A DNA stretch of 64,000 nt. Origin: CAYVQE01 sp964454005 (lineage in GTDB: Bacteria > Myxococcota > B64-G9). Where the stretch lies: assembly GCA_964454005.1 (NCBI GenBank), contig CAYVQE010000007.1:1-64000 (forward strand), given 5' to 3'. A program made the position numbers and the translations under genes. The notes beneath the pieces were generated by a model that ran no database searches, was not told the DNA's origin, and saw only the letters and a list, made by a program, of their open reading frames with translations. Below are positions 8,235 through 16,172 of this stretch, one piece after another (position 1 is the stretch's first letter; every line of letters starts with the position of its first letter).

Positions 8235-10280
8235 TCACTTCCCTTCGAACTCCGGCCGGCCGCGGCCGACCGAGCCGAGGCCGGTGCGGGCGTCGCGGGT
8301 GGCGAAGATTTCGGGCAGCGAGGCCAGCTCCATCTCGACCCCCTGCTCGATGGGGGCATCCAGCGCCTCGGTGATTAGCTGGTTCGAGATGCGCATGGCC
8401 ACCGGGGCCTTGGCCCCCAGCTTGCGCACCAACTTCTGGCCGAAGGCATCGGTCGGCGCGAAGCGGCCGGCCAGCATGGCGGCGGTGTTGGCGTCGTCGA
8501 ACAGCCCATCGATCTCGGCCACGGCCTTTTTCTTCGGCCGCGCCAGCGCGCCGGCGCCCGGGCCGGCGGGCACGGAGCCGCTGGCCAGCAGATCGAGCGC
8601 CAGCTCAGCCGATGTGCCGGCCGGGGCGATCCGGTCGACCACGCCGAGTTCGGCCGCCCGCTCGGCCGGCACGATGTCGCCGGTCAGCACCAGGTAGCGG
8701 GCCACGCCCAGCCCGCAGCGCTTGGCCAGCCGCTGGGTGCCGCCCAGGCCGGGGTAGATGCCGATGCCCGTCTCGGGGAAGCCCAGCGCGGCGCCGCGGT
8801 CGGCCACGATGGCGTCGCAGGCCAGGGCCAGCTCGGCGCCGCCGCCCAGGGCCAGGCCGTTGAGCCGGGCCACCACCGGCTTGGGGCAGCGGTCGATGCG
8901 CAAGAACAACTCGTGGCCGGTGCGCGTGAAATCGACGATCCGGTCGAGCTGGCCGGCGTCGATGTTCTTGACGAAGTACTTGATGTCGGCTCCGGCCACG
9001 AAGGCCTTGCCGCGGCCCTCGATGAGGATGCCGGTCACCGCCGGATCGGCCGCTGCGCAATCGAAGGCCCGGGCCAGATCGGCGACGGTGTCGGGGTCCA
9101 GGGCGTTGAGCGCCTCGGGCCGGTTCATGGTGATGCGCGCCACCCCGGCCTCGACCGCCAGGCTGACCGCCGGCACCGCAAAGGGCTCAGGAGCGCTGAG
9201 CCGCTCGGCGATGGCCCGCGGCAGGGGCAGATCCCAGCGCCGTGCCAGCCCTTCGGCCCAGCGCACCGCCTGCTCGACGCCGGTCCGGTTGGCCAGCGAG
9301 AACGGGCCCACCGGCCAGCGCAGCCCGACCTTGGCGCCGATCTCGACGTCGGCCGTGCTGGAGACGCCTTCTTCGACCAGGCTGGCGGCCACCAGCAGCA
9401 CCACGCCCAGCAACCGCTGGCGCACCAGGTGCTCGGCGCCGCCGCCGTCGGCTTCGTCCAGCGGCCAGTTTTCACCGGCCTCGACCTGCCGGCGCAGCCG
9501 ATCGGCGGCCCGGTAGAAGGGGCCCAGCTCGGAGGCCAGCCCGTCGGCGGCGTGCATGGCGATGGGCACGCCGGTGACGTTCATCAGCTCGAACGGTCCC
9601 ATGCCGATGCCGAACAGCTCGCGGGCCACCCGCTCGATGGTGGGGATGTCGGCCGCGCCTTCTTCGAGCAGGCGCACCGATTCGGTCAGCCAGGGCACGA
9701 AGAAGCGGTTGACCACGAAGCCGGGGGCGTCGGCCGAGTGGATGGCGGTCTTGCCGTGGGCCTCGGCGAAGGTCCAGGCCGCCGCCAGCGAACGCTCGTC
9801 GGTTTGGTCCGTGGGAATGACCTCGAGCAGCCGGTTCTTGGCCGGGTGGTAGAAGTAGTGCAGGCCCACGATGCGCTCGGGGTGCTCGGCGCCCTCGGCG
9901 ATGGCGGCCACCTTGAACGAGGAGGTGTTGCTGGCCAGCACGGCGTCCGGGCGCAGGTGTTGCTCCAGGGTGGCGAACAGCTGGCGCTTGATGTCCAGAT
10001 CCTCGAATACCGCTTCGACCACCAGGTCGCAGCCGCGCATGGCGGCCGGGTCGCTGGTGGGGGTGATGCGGCCCAACACCTGATCGACCACCTCGGGCTT
10101 GAACACCTTGCGCGCGACGCCCTGCTCGAGCATGGTGCGGATGCGCTCCATGCCGGCTCGGACCTGCTCCTCGCCGATGTCCAACAGCACCACCGGCATG
10201 CCCGACTGGGCGATCTTCTGGGCGATGCCGCTGCCCATGGTTCCCGCACCCACCACGCCGATCTTCTTCGGGGCCGTCAT
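8235..10280 (-). CDS. 3-hydroxyacyl-CoA dehydrogenase / enoyl-CoA hydratase fusion
   Basis: A 681-residue bifunctional beta-oxidation enzyme. The N-terminal half has the NAD loop GAGTMGSG and the 3-hydroxyacyl-CoA dehydrogenase active-site stretch (GLHYFYHPAKN, with the C-terminal domain to ~residue 390). The C-terminal ~270 residues are a crotonase with both catalytic glutamates in place (GGGAEL and FPETGIG) before PGLGGTQRL. The order dehydrogenase-hydratase is the reverse of FadB and is known from archaeal and some anaerobic bacterial fusions. AGGAGG sits 6 bases before the chosen ATG; another ATG is directly upstream at 10283. It heads the operon with the Mo hydroxylase. Confidence 0.92.
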   Translation of the reverse strand: MTAPKKIGVVGAGTMGSGIAQKIAQSGMPVVLLDIGEEQVRAGMERIRTMLEQGVARKVFKPEVVDQVLGRITPTSDPAAMRGCDLVVEAVFEDLDIKRQLFATLEQHLRPDAVLASNTSSFKVAAIAEGAEHPERIVGLHYFYHPAKNRLLEVIPTDQTDERSLAAAWTFAEAHGKTAIHSADAPGFVVNRFFVPWLTESVRLLEEGAADIPTIERVARELFGIGMGPFELMNVTGVPIAMHAADGLASELGPFYRAADRLRRQVEAGENWPLDEADGGGAEHLVRQRLLGVVLLVAASLVEEGVSSTADVEIGAKVGLRWPVGPFSLANRTGVEQAVRWAEGLARRWDLPLPRAIAERLSAPEPFAVPAVSLAVEAGVARITMNRPEALNALDPDTVADLARAFDCAAADPAVTGILIEGRGKAFVAGADIKYFVKNIDAGQLDRIVDFTRTGHELFLRIDRCPKPVVARLNGLALGGGAELALACDAIVADRGAALGFPETGIGIYPGLGGTQRLAKRCGLGVARYLVLTGDIVPAERAAELGVVDRIAPAGTSAELALDLLASGSVPAGPGAGALARPKKKAVAEIDGLFDDANTAAMLAGRFAPTDAFGQKLVRKLGAKAPVAMRISNQLITEALDAPIEQGVEMELASLPEIFATRDARTGLGSVGRGRPEFEGK

Positions 10281-10340
10281 CATCTTCCTCCTGTCGCTCG
10301 AGCGCCCCGCCCGCCGGCGGGGGCGATTCGTTTCGAGCCG

Positions 10341-10370
10341 AGAATAGGATCTTTGCCGGCCGGATGCCAA
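10341..10370 (-). promoter_or_regulatory. Candidate promoter for the dehydrogenase/hydratase-Mo hydroxylase operon
   Basis: Minus-strand TTGGCA (10365-10370), an 18-base spacer and TATTCT (10341-10346) lie about 60 bases before the start codon. The position and boxes fit a housekeeping promoter. Confidence 0.45.
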
Positions 10371-10385
10371 CCCCAAGGAGCGCAA

Positions 10386-11210
10386 TCAGGCAAGCCGGCT
10401 CAGCAGCCGGAGCCCGAGCAGCAACAGCAAGGCGAGGCCCGGCCAGCCGGCCGCCAGCCGGCGGCCGGGGCCGCAGCCGCAGCCGCCGCTGCCGGCCGGG
10501 TTGCGGCGGAAGCTGAAGGCCAGCGGGCCGACCGCGGCCGAGGTATTGCCGGCCCGGTCGATCAGCCGCAGGCTGGCCTGGTAGCCCCGGTCAGCGCTGA
10601 CGCCGGGGGCGTTGTCCAGACAGGCGCGGTCTGCAGCGTGGCCCAGCACCGGCGCGATCGGGCTGAGCAGGATCACCCCGTCGCCCAGTTCCGCCGGCGC
10701 ATCGGCCAGGGTGACCTCGATCAGCAGCCCGCCGGCCGGGGTGCTGTCGTCCTCGGCGCCTTGCAGCGCCACCACCGCCGCGGTGTGGCTGGGGCAATCG
10801 CCGACCAGCGCCCCGCCGCTGATGGCGGCCCCGGCCAGCGCCGGCGGCCCGGCGTCGGCCCGCTCGCCGGTGGTGAACCGGGCCGCGTAGCTGCCGCCGC
10901 CGCCGCGTTCGGCGGCCAGGGCGTATTCCGTCTCCGGCTCCAACGCCGCAGCCGGCAGCAGCCGCAGTTGGCCGCGGCTGCCGCCCGCATCCAGCACGTC
11001 CAGCGCCACCGCGTCGGCCGGCCGGCCCACCGGCGCCAGGGAGAAGCCGTCGCTCGCCGCACCGGGCCAGGTGACCACGGGCTGGACGTCGAGCGGCACC
11101 CCGACGGCGCCGTTGGCCGGCAGCGACCAGGCCGGCTCGCACTGGCAGGGCGGCGCGGCCAGGCCCGCGGCCGGCAACAGCAGCACGACGACGATCCACC
11201 AGCGACCCAT
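10386..11210 (-). CDS. Secreted protein with MYXO-CTERM-like sorting tail
   Basis: 274 residues of unknown function. A signal peptide (about residues 1-22, ending GLAAPP) precedes Ig-like beta-rich segments resembling bacterial Big_5/fibronectin-type domains (LPANGAVGVPLD, LEPETEYALA). The C-terminus is tripartite: GGCGCGPG, a Leu-rich helix, then short basic residues (LRLLSRLA). That is the layout of the MYXO-CTERM signal, processed by a rhombosortase-like protease in myxobacteria. GGAGGTG lies just before the ATG at 11210; the in-frame codons upstream would add a second hydrophobic segment and are less likely to be used. The gene lies beside an A+T-rich island. Confidence 0.7.
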   Translation of the reverse strand: MGRWWIVVVLLLPAAGLAAPPCQCEPAWSLPANGAVGVPLDVQPVVTWPGAASDGFSLAPVGRPADAVALDVLDAGGSRGQLRLLPAAALEPETEYALAAERGGGGSYAARFTTGERADAGPPALAGAAISGGALVGDCPSHTAAVVALQGAEDDSTPAGGLLIEVTLADAPAELGDGVILLSPIAPVLGHAADRACLDNAPGVSADRGYQASLRLIDRAGNTSAAVGPLAFSFRRNPAGSGGCGCGPGRRLAAGWPGLALLLLLGLRLLSRLA

Positions 11211-11285
11211 CACCACCTCCAACACCGGATTCCCTCTCCCCCCGCAGCACAGCGCTGCTACCGCCGCAACCAAAGCCAAGAGCAG

Positions 11286-11341
11286 TACCATTCCAATAGA
11301 GCTTTATACGCTATCGAAGCAGTTTCTGCGGAGGAATGGTA
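11286..11341. repeat. 9-bp perfect inverted repeat flanking an A+T-rich spacer
   Basis: TACCATTCC (11286-11294) and GGAATGGTA (11333-11341) are separated by 38 bases. They mark the left side of the low-GC island carrying the toxin-antitoxin pair. This could be a remnant of a small mobile element or a regulatory stem; no transposase is present. Confidence 0.35.
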
Positions 11342-11416
11342 TAACAGATGCCCGGTTGACCAAAAGGATTCGCTCGGCCTCGTTCCAAATGGGATCTTCA
11401 TTTTTGCCGGGGGTGC

Positions 11417-11445
11417 TTGCATGGCCCTTAATAAGGTGCTATATT
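11417..11445 (+). promoter_or_regulatory. Promoter of the toxin-antitoxin operon; decides the antitoxin start
   Basis: TTGCAT (11417-11422), a 17-base spacer and TATATT (11440-11445). A transcript from about 11452 would exclude the in-frame ATG at 11421 and leave AGGGAGG (11466-11472) in front of the GTG at 11478 as the start. Confidence 0.6.
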
Positions 11446-11477
11446 CTGACCTGCAAAGCCTTTCCAGGGAGGATCCC

Positions 11478-11762
11478 GTGCCTTTGAAAGAAAAAGTCAA
11501 GCCGATCACCTACCTGAAGAACCGAACCGCAGACCTTGTGCGAGAGGTTTCTGAGAGTGGCAATTCGGTTGTCATCACGCAGAATGGCGAAGCCAAGGTG
11601 GTGGTGATGGACATGAATTCCTATGACCGTTGGCGTGACGCGATGGCATTGCTCAAGATCCTTTCGCAATCGCAAGCGGACATAGAAGAATCTCGGATTG
11701 TGAGCAACGAAGAGGCCTTTTCTCGGGCCAGCGCAGCGATTGACAAGAACGAAAAACCATGA
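11478..11762 (+). CDS. Phd/YefM-type antitoxin
   Basis: 94 residues, typical of the family. The N-terminal segment (KPITYLKNRTADLVREVSESGNSVVITQNGEAKVVVMDMNSYDR) matches the Phd/YefM DNA-binding fold, and the C-terminal helix would wrap the toxin. The GTG start follows a strong AGGGAGG site and lies downstream of the promoter above. Its last bases overlap the toxin start (ATGA at 11759-11762), the usual coupling. Base composition is clearly lower in G+C than the flanks, suggesting horizontal acquisition. The antitoxin would repress its own promoter together with the toxin. Confidence 0.88.
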   Translation: MPLKEKVKPITYLKNRTADLVREVSESGNSVVITQNGEAKVVVMDMNSYDRWRDAMALLKILSQSQADIEESRIVSNEEAFSRASAAIDKNEKP

Positions 11763-12091
11763 CCCCCAGTCGCTTCCGAGTCTTCTGGGCTGATAGTGCA
11801 GTCCGCGATTTGGAGGAAATCGTCTCCTGGGTGGCGAAAGACTCCGTCCAAAACGCGCGGAAGCTTCACGTCAGATTACGCAAGCGCGTGAAGCCTCTTC
11901 GAACGACCCCACTCAGTGGCCGAGTAGTACCGGAACTTGCAGAGACTGGAATTCGAGAATTCCGAGAGTTGATCGAGCGCCCATATCGGGTGGTTTATCG
12001 GGTTTTGAGTCGACGTGTCGTCGTGATGGCTGTGATGGACGGACGCCGCAGCCTGGAGGACGAATTGTTTGACCGTCTGGTCAGAAGTTGA
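11759..12091 (+). CDS. RelE/ParE-family toxin
   Basis: 110 residues with the ParE/RelE pattern: SAVRDLEEIVSWVAKDS near the N-terminus, a central RKRVKPLRTTPLSGR and the C-terminal strand YRVVYRVLSRRVVVMAVMDGRR. ParE members poison gyrase and RelE members cleave mRNA on the ribosome; the sequence alone does not decide which. It overlaps the antitoxin by four bases and ends seven bases before the stop of the convergent deoxynucleoside kinase gene. Confidence 0.87.
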   Translation: MTPSRFRVFWADSAVRDLEEIVSWVAKDSVQNARKLHVRLRKRVKPLRTTPLSGRVVPELAETGIREFRELIERPYRVVYRVLSRRVVVMAVMDGRRSLEDELFDRLVRS

Positions 12092-12098
12092 TGTGGAG

Positions 12099-12788
12099 TC
12101 AGCGGCCGAGGGGTTTGTAGAACTGGACGCCGCCGCGGTGCTTGAGGATGCTGCGGCTGAGATCGAGGAAGTCCTCGGTCGAGGTCACCACGTCGATGTC
12201 CGAGGTGTCGACCACCAGCAGCGGGGTGTCGGCGTAGTGGAAGAAGTAGGCGCTGTAGGCGTCGCATAGCTGCTTGAGGTAGTCGGCGTCGAAGTTCTTC
12301 TCGAAGGGCCGGCCGCGGCGCTTGATGCGCTCGAGCAGCACCTCCAGCCGGGCCTGCAGGTAGACCACCAGGTCGGGCTTGAGCACCCGGGTGTCGAGGA
12401 TCTGGAACACCTGGTCGTAGAGCAGCATTTCGTTCTCGGTCAGGGTCAGGCTGGCGAACAGCCGGTCCTTGGCGAAGATGTAGTCGCTGAACAGGTAGGG
12501 GCGGAACAGGTCCGGCTGCCACAGATCCTGCTGCTGGCGGTAGCGCGACAGCAGGAAGAACAGCTGGGTCTGGAAGGCGAACTTGTCCGGCTCGCGGTAG
12601 AAGTCGGGCAGAAAAGGGTTCTCCTCGACGATCTCGATGAGCACCTTGGCCCCGAACTGCTCGGCCAGCCGCTGGACCAGGGTGGTCTTGCCCACGCCGA
12701 TGGGGCCGTCGACGGCGATGTAGGTGGGCCGGCTGTTGGCCGCGGTCGGCGGACTGGTCCGCCGCGGCCGTTTGCGGGCTGCGCTCAT
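12099..12788 (-). CDS. Deoxynucleoside kinase (dCK/dGK family), copy 1
   Basis: 229 residues. The P-loop GPIGVGKTT (residues ~30-38), the base-recognition acidic stretch IVEENPFLPDFYREP, the DR-type motif region (FSDYIFAKDRLFA) and the lid RIKRRGRPFEKN are all present. The enzyme salvages purine or pyrimidine deoxynucleosides. A basic tail of about 20 residues precedes the fold. Its ATG overlaps the stop of the second kinase (ATGA, 12785-12788). Paired deoxynucleoside kinases that act as heterodimers are known in lactobacilli, from memory; here the two are divergent in sequence. Confidence 0.88.
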   Translation of the reverse strand: MSAARKRPRRTSPPTAANSRPTYIAVDGPIGVGKTTLVQRLAEQFGAKVLIEIVEENPFLPDFYREPDKFAFQTQLFFLLSRYRQQQDLWQPDLFRPYLFSDYIFAKDRLFASLTLTENEMLLYDQVFQILDTRVLKPDLVVYLQARLEVLLERIKRRGRPFEKNFDADYLKQLCDAYSAYFFHYADTPLLVVDTSDIDVVTSTEDFLDLSRSILKHRGGVQFYKPLGR

Positions 12789-13420
12789 CGGCTCTCTCCC
12801 AGTGCGTCTTCGATTTGGGCCAGAAATGCGGTCTTGCCTTCGGGCGAGCGGATGTCGAGCTGCTCGACATCGACCCGGTGCACCGCGATGCCGTACTTGC
12901 GCTGGCAGACCTGGGCGAAGGTCGAGTAGTAGGCGTTCAATCCGGTCAGGAAGGTCTCGTCGAGGCCGCGCTCTTCCTCGCGGCCGCGGACCCGGATGCG
13001 ATCGAGCAGGGTCTCGATGTGGCCGACCTCCAGGATGACGATCAGGTCGGGCCTGTGCAGCTCGCGGTGGAGCCGGTTGAAGTACTCGAAGTACAGGTCC
13101 AACTCGCGGTTGTCCATGAAGCCCAGCCCGTGGAGATACTTGGCGAAGATCTCCGGATCCTCGTACAGGGTGCGGTCCTGGATGCAGCTCTTGGGCACCC
13201 GCCGGATGAGTTCGTGGTGCTCGACGCGGCGGATCAGGAACTCGAGCTGCAGGGTGAACGACCAGCGGCGCATGTCAGCGTAGTAGTCGCGTAAAAACCG
13301 GTTGTCGATGACCGGTTCATCGAACAGCTCGAAGCCGAAGTGCTGACTGATCAGCTTGGCTGCGGTCGTCTTGCCGCAGCCGATGTTGCCGGCCAGTGCG
13401 AGGAAGCGCTTGTCCGTCAA
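12785..13420 (-). CDS. Deoxynucleoside kinase (dAK/dGK family), copy 2
   Basis: 211 residues from a TTG start with GAGG five bases upstream. P-loop GNIGCGKTT, substrate motif DEPVIDNRFLRDYY, the CIQDRTLYED motif (ERS/DR-type catalytic stretch) and lid IRVRGREEERG. The start is set by an exact TATAAT -10 box at 13455-13460, which lies inside the longer open frames that begin at 13498 or 13456; transcription from it leaves only the TTG at 13420 before the P-loop, giving the normal family length. It forms an overlapping two-gene operon with copy 1, presumably for dNTP salvage. Confidence 0.85.
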   Translation of the reverse strand: MTDKRFLALAGNIGCGKTTAAKLISQHFGFELFDEPVIDNRFLRDYYADMRRWSFTLQLEFLIRRVEHHELIRRVPKSCIQDRTLYEDPEIFAKYLHGLGFMDNRELDLYFEYFNRLHRELHRPDLIVILEVGHIETLLDRIRVRGREEERGLDETFLTGLNAYYSTFAQVCQRKYGIAVHRVDVEQLDIRSPEGKTAFLAQIEDALGESR

Positions 13421-13454
13421 GGCAGCCTCTTCTGCGGGGGTCGGAGTCGGCGCC

Positions 13455-13482
13455 ATTATACCGAGGGAGGTGGTCAGATCAA
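13455..13482 (-). promoter_or_regulatory. Promoter of the deoxynucleoside kinase operon
   Basis: Minus-strand TTGATC (13477-13482), a 16-base spacer and a perfect TATAAT (13455-13460). The expected start near 13448 places the leader just before the TTG start codon at 13420. Confidence 0.65.
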
Positions 13483-13548
13483 CACCAGGCGCAACCATTC
13501 AGGCTCCAGCCGTTCCGCATCGCCCCGCATCGCGGATCGGCCCGTCTG

Positions 13549-13600
13549 GCGGCGCCTTTTGCCGTGCCGTAAGGAAGCGACGCCCCCAGAAAACGGGGAC
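13549..13600 (+). repeat. Dispersed repeat, copy A (inverted relative to copy B at 50550-50598)
   Basis: The block at 13549-13568 matches, with one mismatch, the reverse complement of 50579-50598; its consensus is GCGGCGCYTTTTGCCGTGCC. In both copies a C-run / GAAA / G-run hairpin and a GGGAC follow. The rest of 13421-13700 holds no gene that I can support; downstream bases to 13640 weakly resemble the GNRxEAA codons of a Fis-type helix-turn-helix, as in copy B. Confidence 0.45.
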
Positions 13601-13701
13601 CGCTGGGAACCGCGGAGGCGCGATGCCCTCACTGCAGGCGGTTGGAGCGGTTCGTAGCAGCATCGCTGCCTGACTGGGGGATTCAGGGCGGGCCAGCGAC
13701 C

Positions 13702-13730
13702 TTGAATCCAGGCCGGGGCCGGGCTATCAT
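13702..13730 (+). promoter_or_regulatory. Promoter of the PilZ-Hsp70 gene
   Basis: TTGAAT (13702-13707), exactly 17 bases, TATCAT (13725-13730), then AGGAG before the ATG at 13752. The leader would be only about 15 bases long. Confidence 0.6.
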
Positions 13731-13751
13731 CCGGGTCTGCAGCAGGAGTGC

Positions 13752-16097
13752 ATGCAAAGGGCGCCGCCGGTGAGTGACGAGAGCGAACGCAGACAGCACG
13801 CCCGGGTGATGGTCGGTTTGCTGGTCCGGGTCAAGGCCCAGGACGTCGAGCAGTTCATCGAGAGCTACGCCACCAACATCTCCACCGGCGGTATCTTCAT
13901 CCAGAGCCGCAAGATCTATCCCAAGGGCACCCTGCTCAAGTTCGAGGTCCAGCTCAAGAGCGGCCAGCCGGTGCTGCGCGGCCGCGGGCTGGTGGTCTGG
14001 AAGCGCGAGCCGGCCTTGCCGGGGGCCAAACCCCAGGTGCCGGGCATGGGGGTGAAGTTCCTCCAGCTCGATCCGCGCTCGGCCGAGCTGGTCAAGCGCA
14101 TGGTGCAGATCAAGAGCCGCCGCGGCCGCCCCAGACCCGCCGCCCCGGCGCCCAAGGCGGCGGCTGAACCGCCGCCGCCCGAGTCGGCCGAGGATCTGGA
14201 CCTGGAGATCGAGGCGCCGGCCGATGCCGTCGAGCCCAGCGTGCAGGTCGAGGGGCTGGACGCCGAGTGCTACGAAACGCCCCAGGATGCCGGCCCGGAG
14301 GTCGACGTGGATCTCGACCTGGAGGTCGACATCGACCTGGACACCGATGACCAGGCACCGGCCGGCGCGACCGGCGGCCCATCCGTCAGCGGCGGCGCTT
14401 CCTCGCGGGTGATCGGCATCGATCTGGGCACCACCAACTCCTGCGCCTCGGTGGTGGTGGACGGCCGGCCCCGGGTCATCCCCTCGCGCAAGGGCTACCG
14501 CACCATTCCCTCGATCGTGGCCTATGACGACCGCGGCCGGCTGCTGGTCGGCCACGCGGCCAAAGAGCAGATGGAGCTCAACCCGACCAACACCGTCTAC
14601 GGATCCAAGCGCCTGATCGGGCGGCCGTACCATTCGCCGGCGGTGCGCCAGATCCGCGACCGCTTCCACTACGAGATCATCGAGGGGCCGCGCCACGAAG
14701 CCGCGGTGCGCATCGTCGGCCGGCCGTTTTCGCTGCAGCAGGTGGCCGCCTTCCTGCTGACCGAGATCCGTGACATCGCCCGCGAGCTGTTGGGCGAGGA
14801 GGTCGGCCGGGCGGTCATCACCGTGCCGGCCTACTACAACGAAAACCAGCGCCAGGCGGTGCGCGAAGCCGGCACCCTGGCCGGGCTGCAGGTCGAGCGC
14901 ATCGTCAACGAGCCCACCGCGGCCGCGCTGGCCTTCGGCCACGACCGGCAGCTGGATCAGCGGGTGCTGGTCTACGATCTGGGCGGCGGCACCTTCGACG
15001 CCTCTGCGCTCGAGCTGACCGACAACGTCTACGAGGTGGTGGCCACCGGCGGCGATGCCTTCCTCGGCGGGGTGGACTTCGACAACCAGCTGGTCGACTA
15101 CCTGCTGCAGGCCTTCGTGCAGTCGATCGGCCGGGTGCCCGAGTTGGATCGCTCGGCCATGCAGCGGCTGCGCGATGCGGCCGAGATGGCCAAGTGCGGC
15201 CTGAGCGAGAAGAGCGAGACCATCGTCCGATTGCCGTTCTTCGCCGCCGTCGACAACACACCCAAGGATCTCGAGGTGCGGGTGGCGCGCGGCGAACTCG
15301 AAGCGCTGGTGGCGCTGCTGGTCGAGCGCACCCTGGAAGTCGCCCAGGAGGTGCTGCGCCGGGCCGGTTGGCGGGCCGATCAGCTCGACAACGTGCTGCT
15401 GGTCGGCGGCCAGAGCCGGATGCCTCACATCTGGCGGCGGATCCGCGAGGTGTTCGGCCGTGATCCGCACAAGGGCGTTCACCCGGACGAAGCGGTGGCG
15501 GTGGGCGCGGCCCTGTTGGCCGACTCGGTCGATCGCATCGACTCGGTGGTGCTGATCGACGTGCTGCCGATGAGCATCGGGCTGGGGCTGCCGGGTGGGG
15601 CCTTCTTGGCGGTGCTGCAGGCGGGCACCTCGTTGCCGGCCACCAAGTCCTACCAGTTCTCGAACTTCCTGCCCGATCAGACCGAGATCGAGCTGTTGGT
15701 CTTCCAGGGCGAGTCGGAGCGGGTGGTCGACAACGAGTACCTGGGCACGCTGCACGTCAGCGGCATCCCACCGGCGCCCAAGGGGGCGGTGCGCATGGAG
15801 ATGACCTTTTCGCTGGACCAGGAGTGCCTGCTCAAGGTCAGCGCCCGCGATCTGACCAACTCGCAGCAGCTGGAAGCCAAGCTGGTCGGCGGCGAGACCG
15901 ATACCTCCATCCGCCGGAAACTCAAGATTCCCGACAGCGAGCAGCCGCGCGGGCAATCGGCCCCCGAGGCGGTGACCGCCCCGGCGGCGCCCCCGGCCGC
16001 CGAAGCGGATTCGGCGACCGCCGGCATGCAAGGCGGCCGCCGGCGCGAGGGCCTGCTCGGGCGCTGGTTGGGTCGCAAGGGAGAGCGCAAAGACTGA
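13752..16097 (+). CDS. PilZ domain fused to an Hsp70 (DnaK-like) chaperone
   Basis: 781 residues. Residues ~10-115 are a PilZ domain with both c-di-GMP-binding elements (RRQHAR and NISTGG). A ~100-residue acidic Pro/Ala/Asp linker follows. From ~220 there is a complete Hsp70: phosphate-1 loop IGIDLGTTNSCASV, phosphate-2 YDLGGGTFDAS, adenosine motif LLVGGQSRMP and a beta-sandwich substrate domain (ELLVFQGES). The helical lid and the EEVD-type tail are missing; the end is a basic stretch. It is a housekeeping-like chaperone core placed under direct second-messenger input. Related architectures occur in myxobacteria, where a DnaK homologue (SglK) is needed for motility; that link is inference. 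Confidence 0.9.
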   Translation: MQRAPPVSDESERRQHARVMVGLLVRVKAQDVEQFIESYATNISTGGIFIQSRKIYPKGTLLKFEVQLKSGQPVLRGRGLVVWKREPALPGAKPQVPGMGVKFLQLDPRSAELVKRMVQIKSRRGRPRPAAPAPKAAAEPPPPESAEDLDLEIEAPADAVEPSVQVEGLDAECYETPQDAGPEVDVDLDLEVDIDLDTDDQAPAGATGGPSVSGGASSRVIGIDLGTTNSCASVVVDGRPRVIPSRKGYRTIPSIVAYDDRGRLLVGHAAKEQMELNPTNTVYGSKRLIGRPYHSPAVRQIRDRFHYEIIEGPRHEAAVRIVGRPFSLQQVAAFLLTEIRDIARELLGEEVGRAVITVPAYYNENQRQAVREAGTLAGLQVERIVNEPTAAALAFGHDRQLDQRVLVYDLGGGTFDASALELTDNVYEVVATGGDAFLGGVDFDNQLVDYLLQAFVQSIGRVPELDRSAMQRLRDAAEMAKCGLSEKSETIVRLPFFAAVDNTPKDLEVRVARGELEALVALLVERTLEVAQEVLRRAGWRADQLDNVLLVGGQSRMPHIWRRIREVFGRDPHKGVHPDEAVAVGAALLADSVDRIDSVVLIDVLPMSIGLGLPGGAFLAVLQAGTSLPATKSYQFSNFLPDQTEIELLVFQGESERVVDNEYLGTLHVSGIPPAPKGAVRMEMTFSLDQECLLKVSARDLTNSQQLEAKLVGGETDTSIRRKLKIPDSEQPRGQSAPEAVTAPAAPPAAEADSATAGMQGGRRREGLLGRWLGRKGERKD

Positions 16098-16123
16098 GGA
16101 CGAGATGAATGCGAGCGCCTGTT

Positions 16124-16140
16124 CCGGGGTCTGACTCCGG
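16124..16140. repeat. Near-palindromic GGGGTCTG element
   Basis: CCGGGGTCTGACTCCGG is almost self-complementary and shares the GGGGTCTG core with the hairpin at 139-157. It lies between the PilZ-Hsp70 stop and the next ribosome site. Possible REP-like element or weak terminator. Confidence 0.3.
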
Positions 16141-16172
16141 TAGCGACGCTGAACGATCACAGGAGGTGCACC

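Noticed and set aside
9125..9475. Small minus-strand frames within the dehydrogenase/hydratase gene
   Set aside because: Alternative-phase shadows of a clear enzyme.
12060..12080. GACC...GGTC palindrome near the end of the toxin gene as a second TetR operator
   Set aside because: It lies inside coding sequence, is shorter than the bamB repeat and has different spacing.
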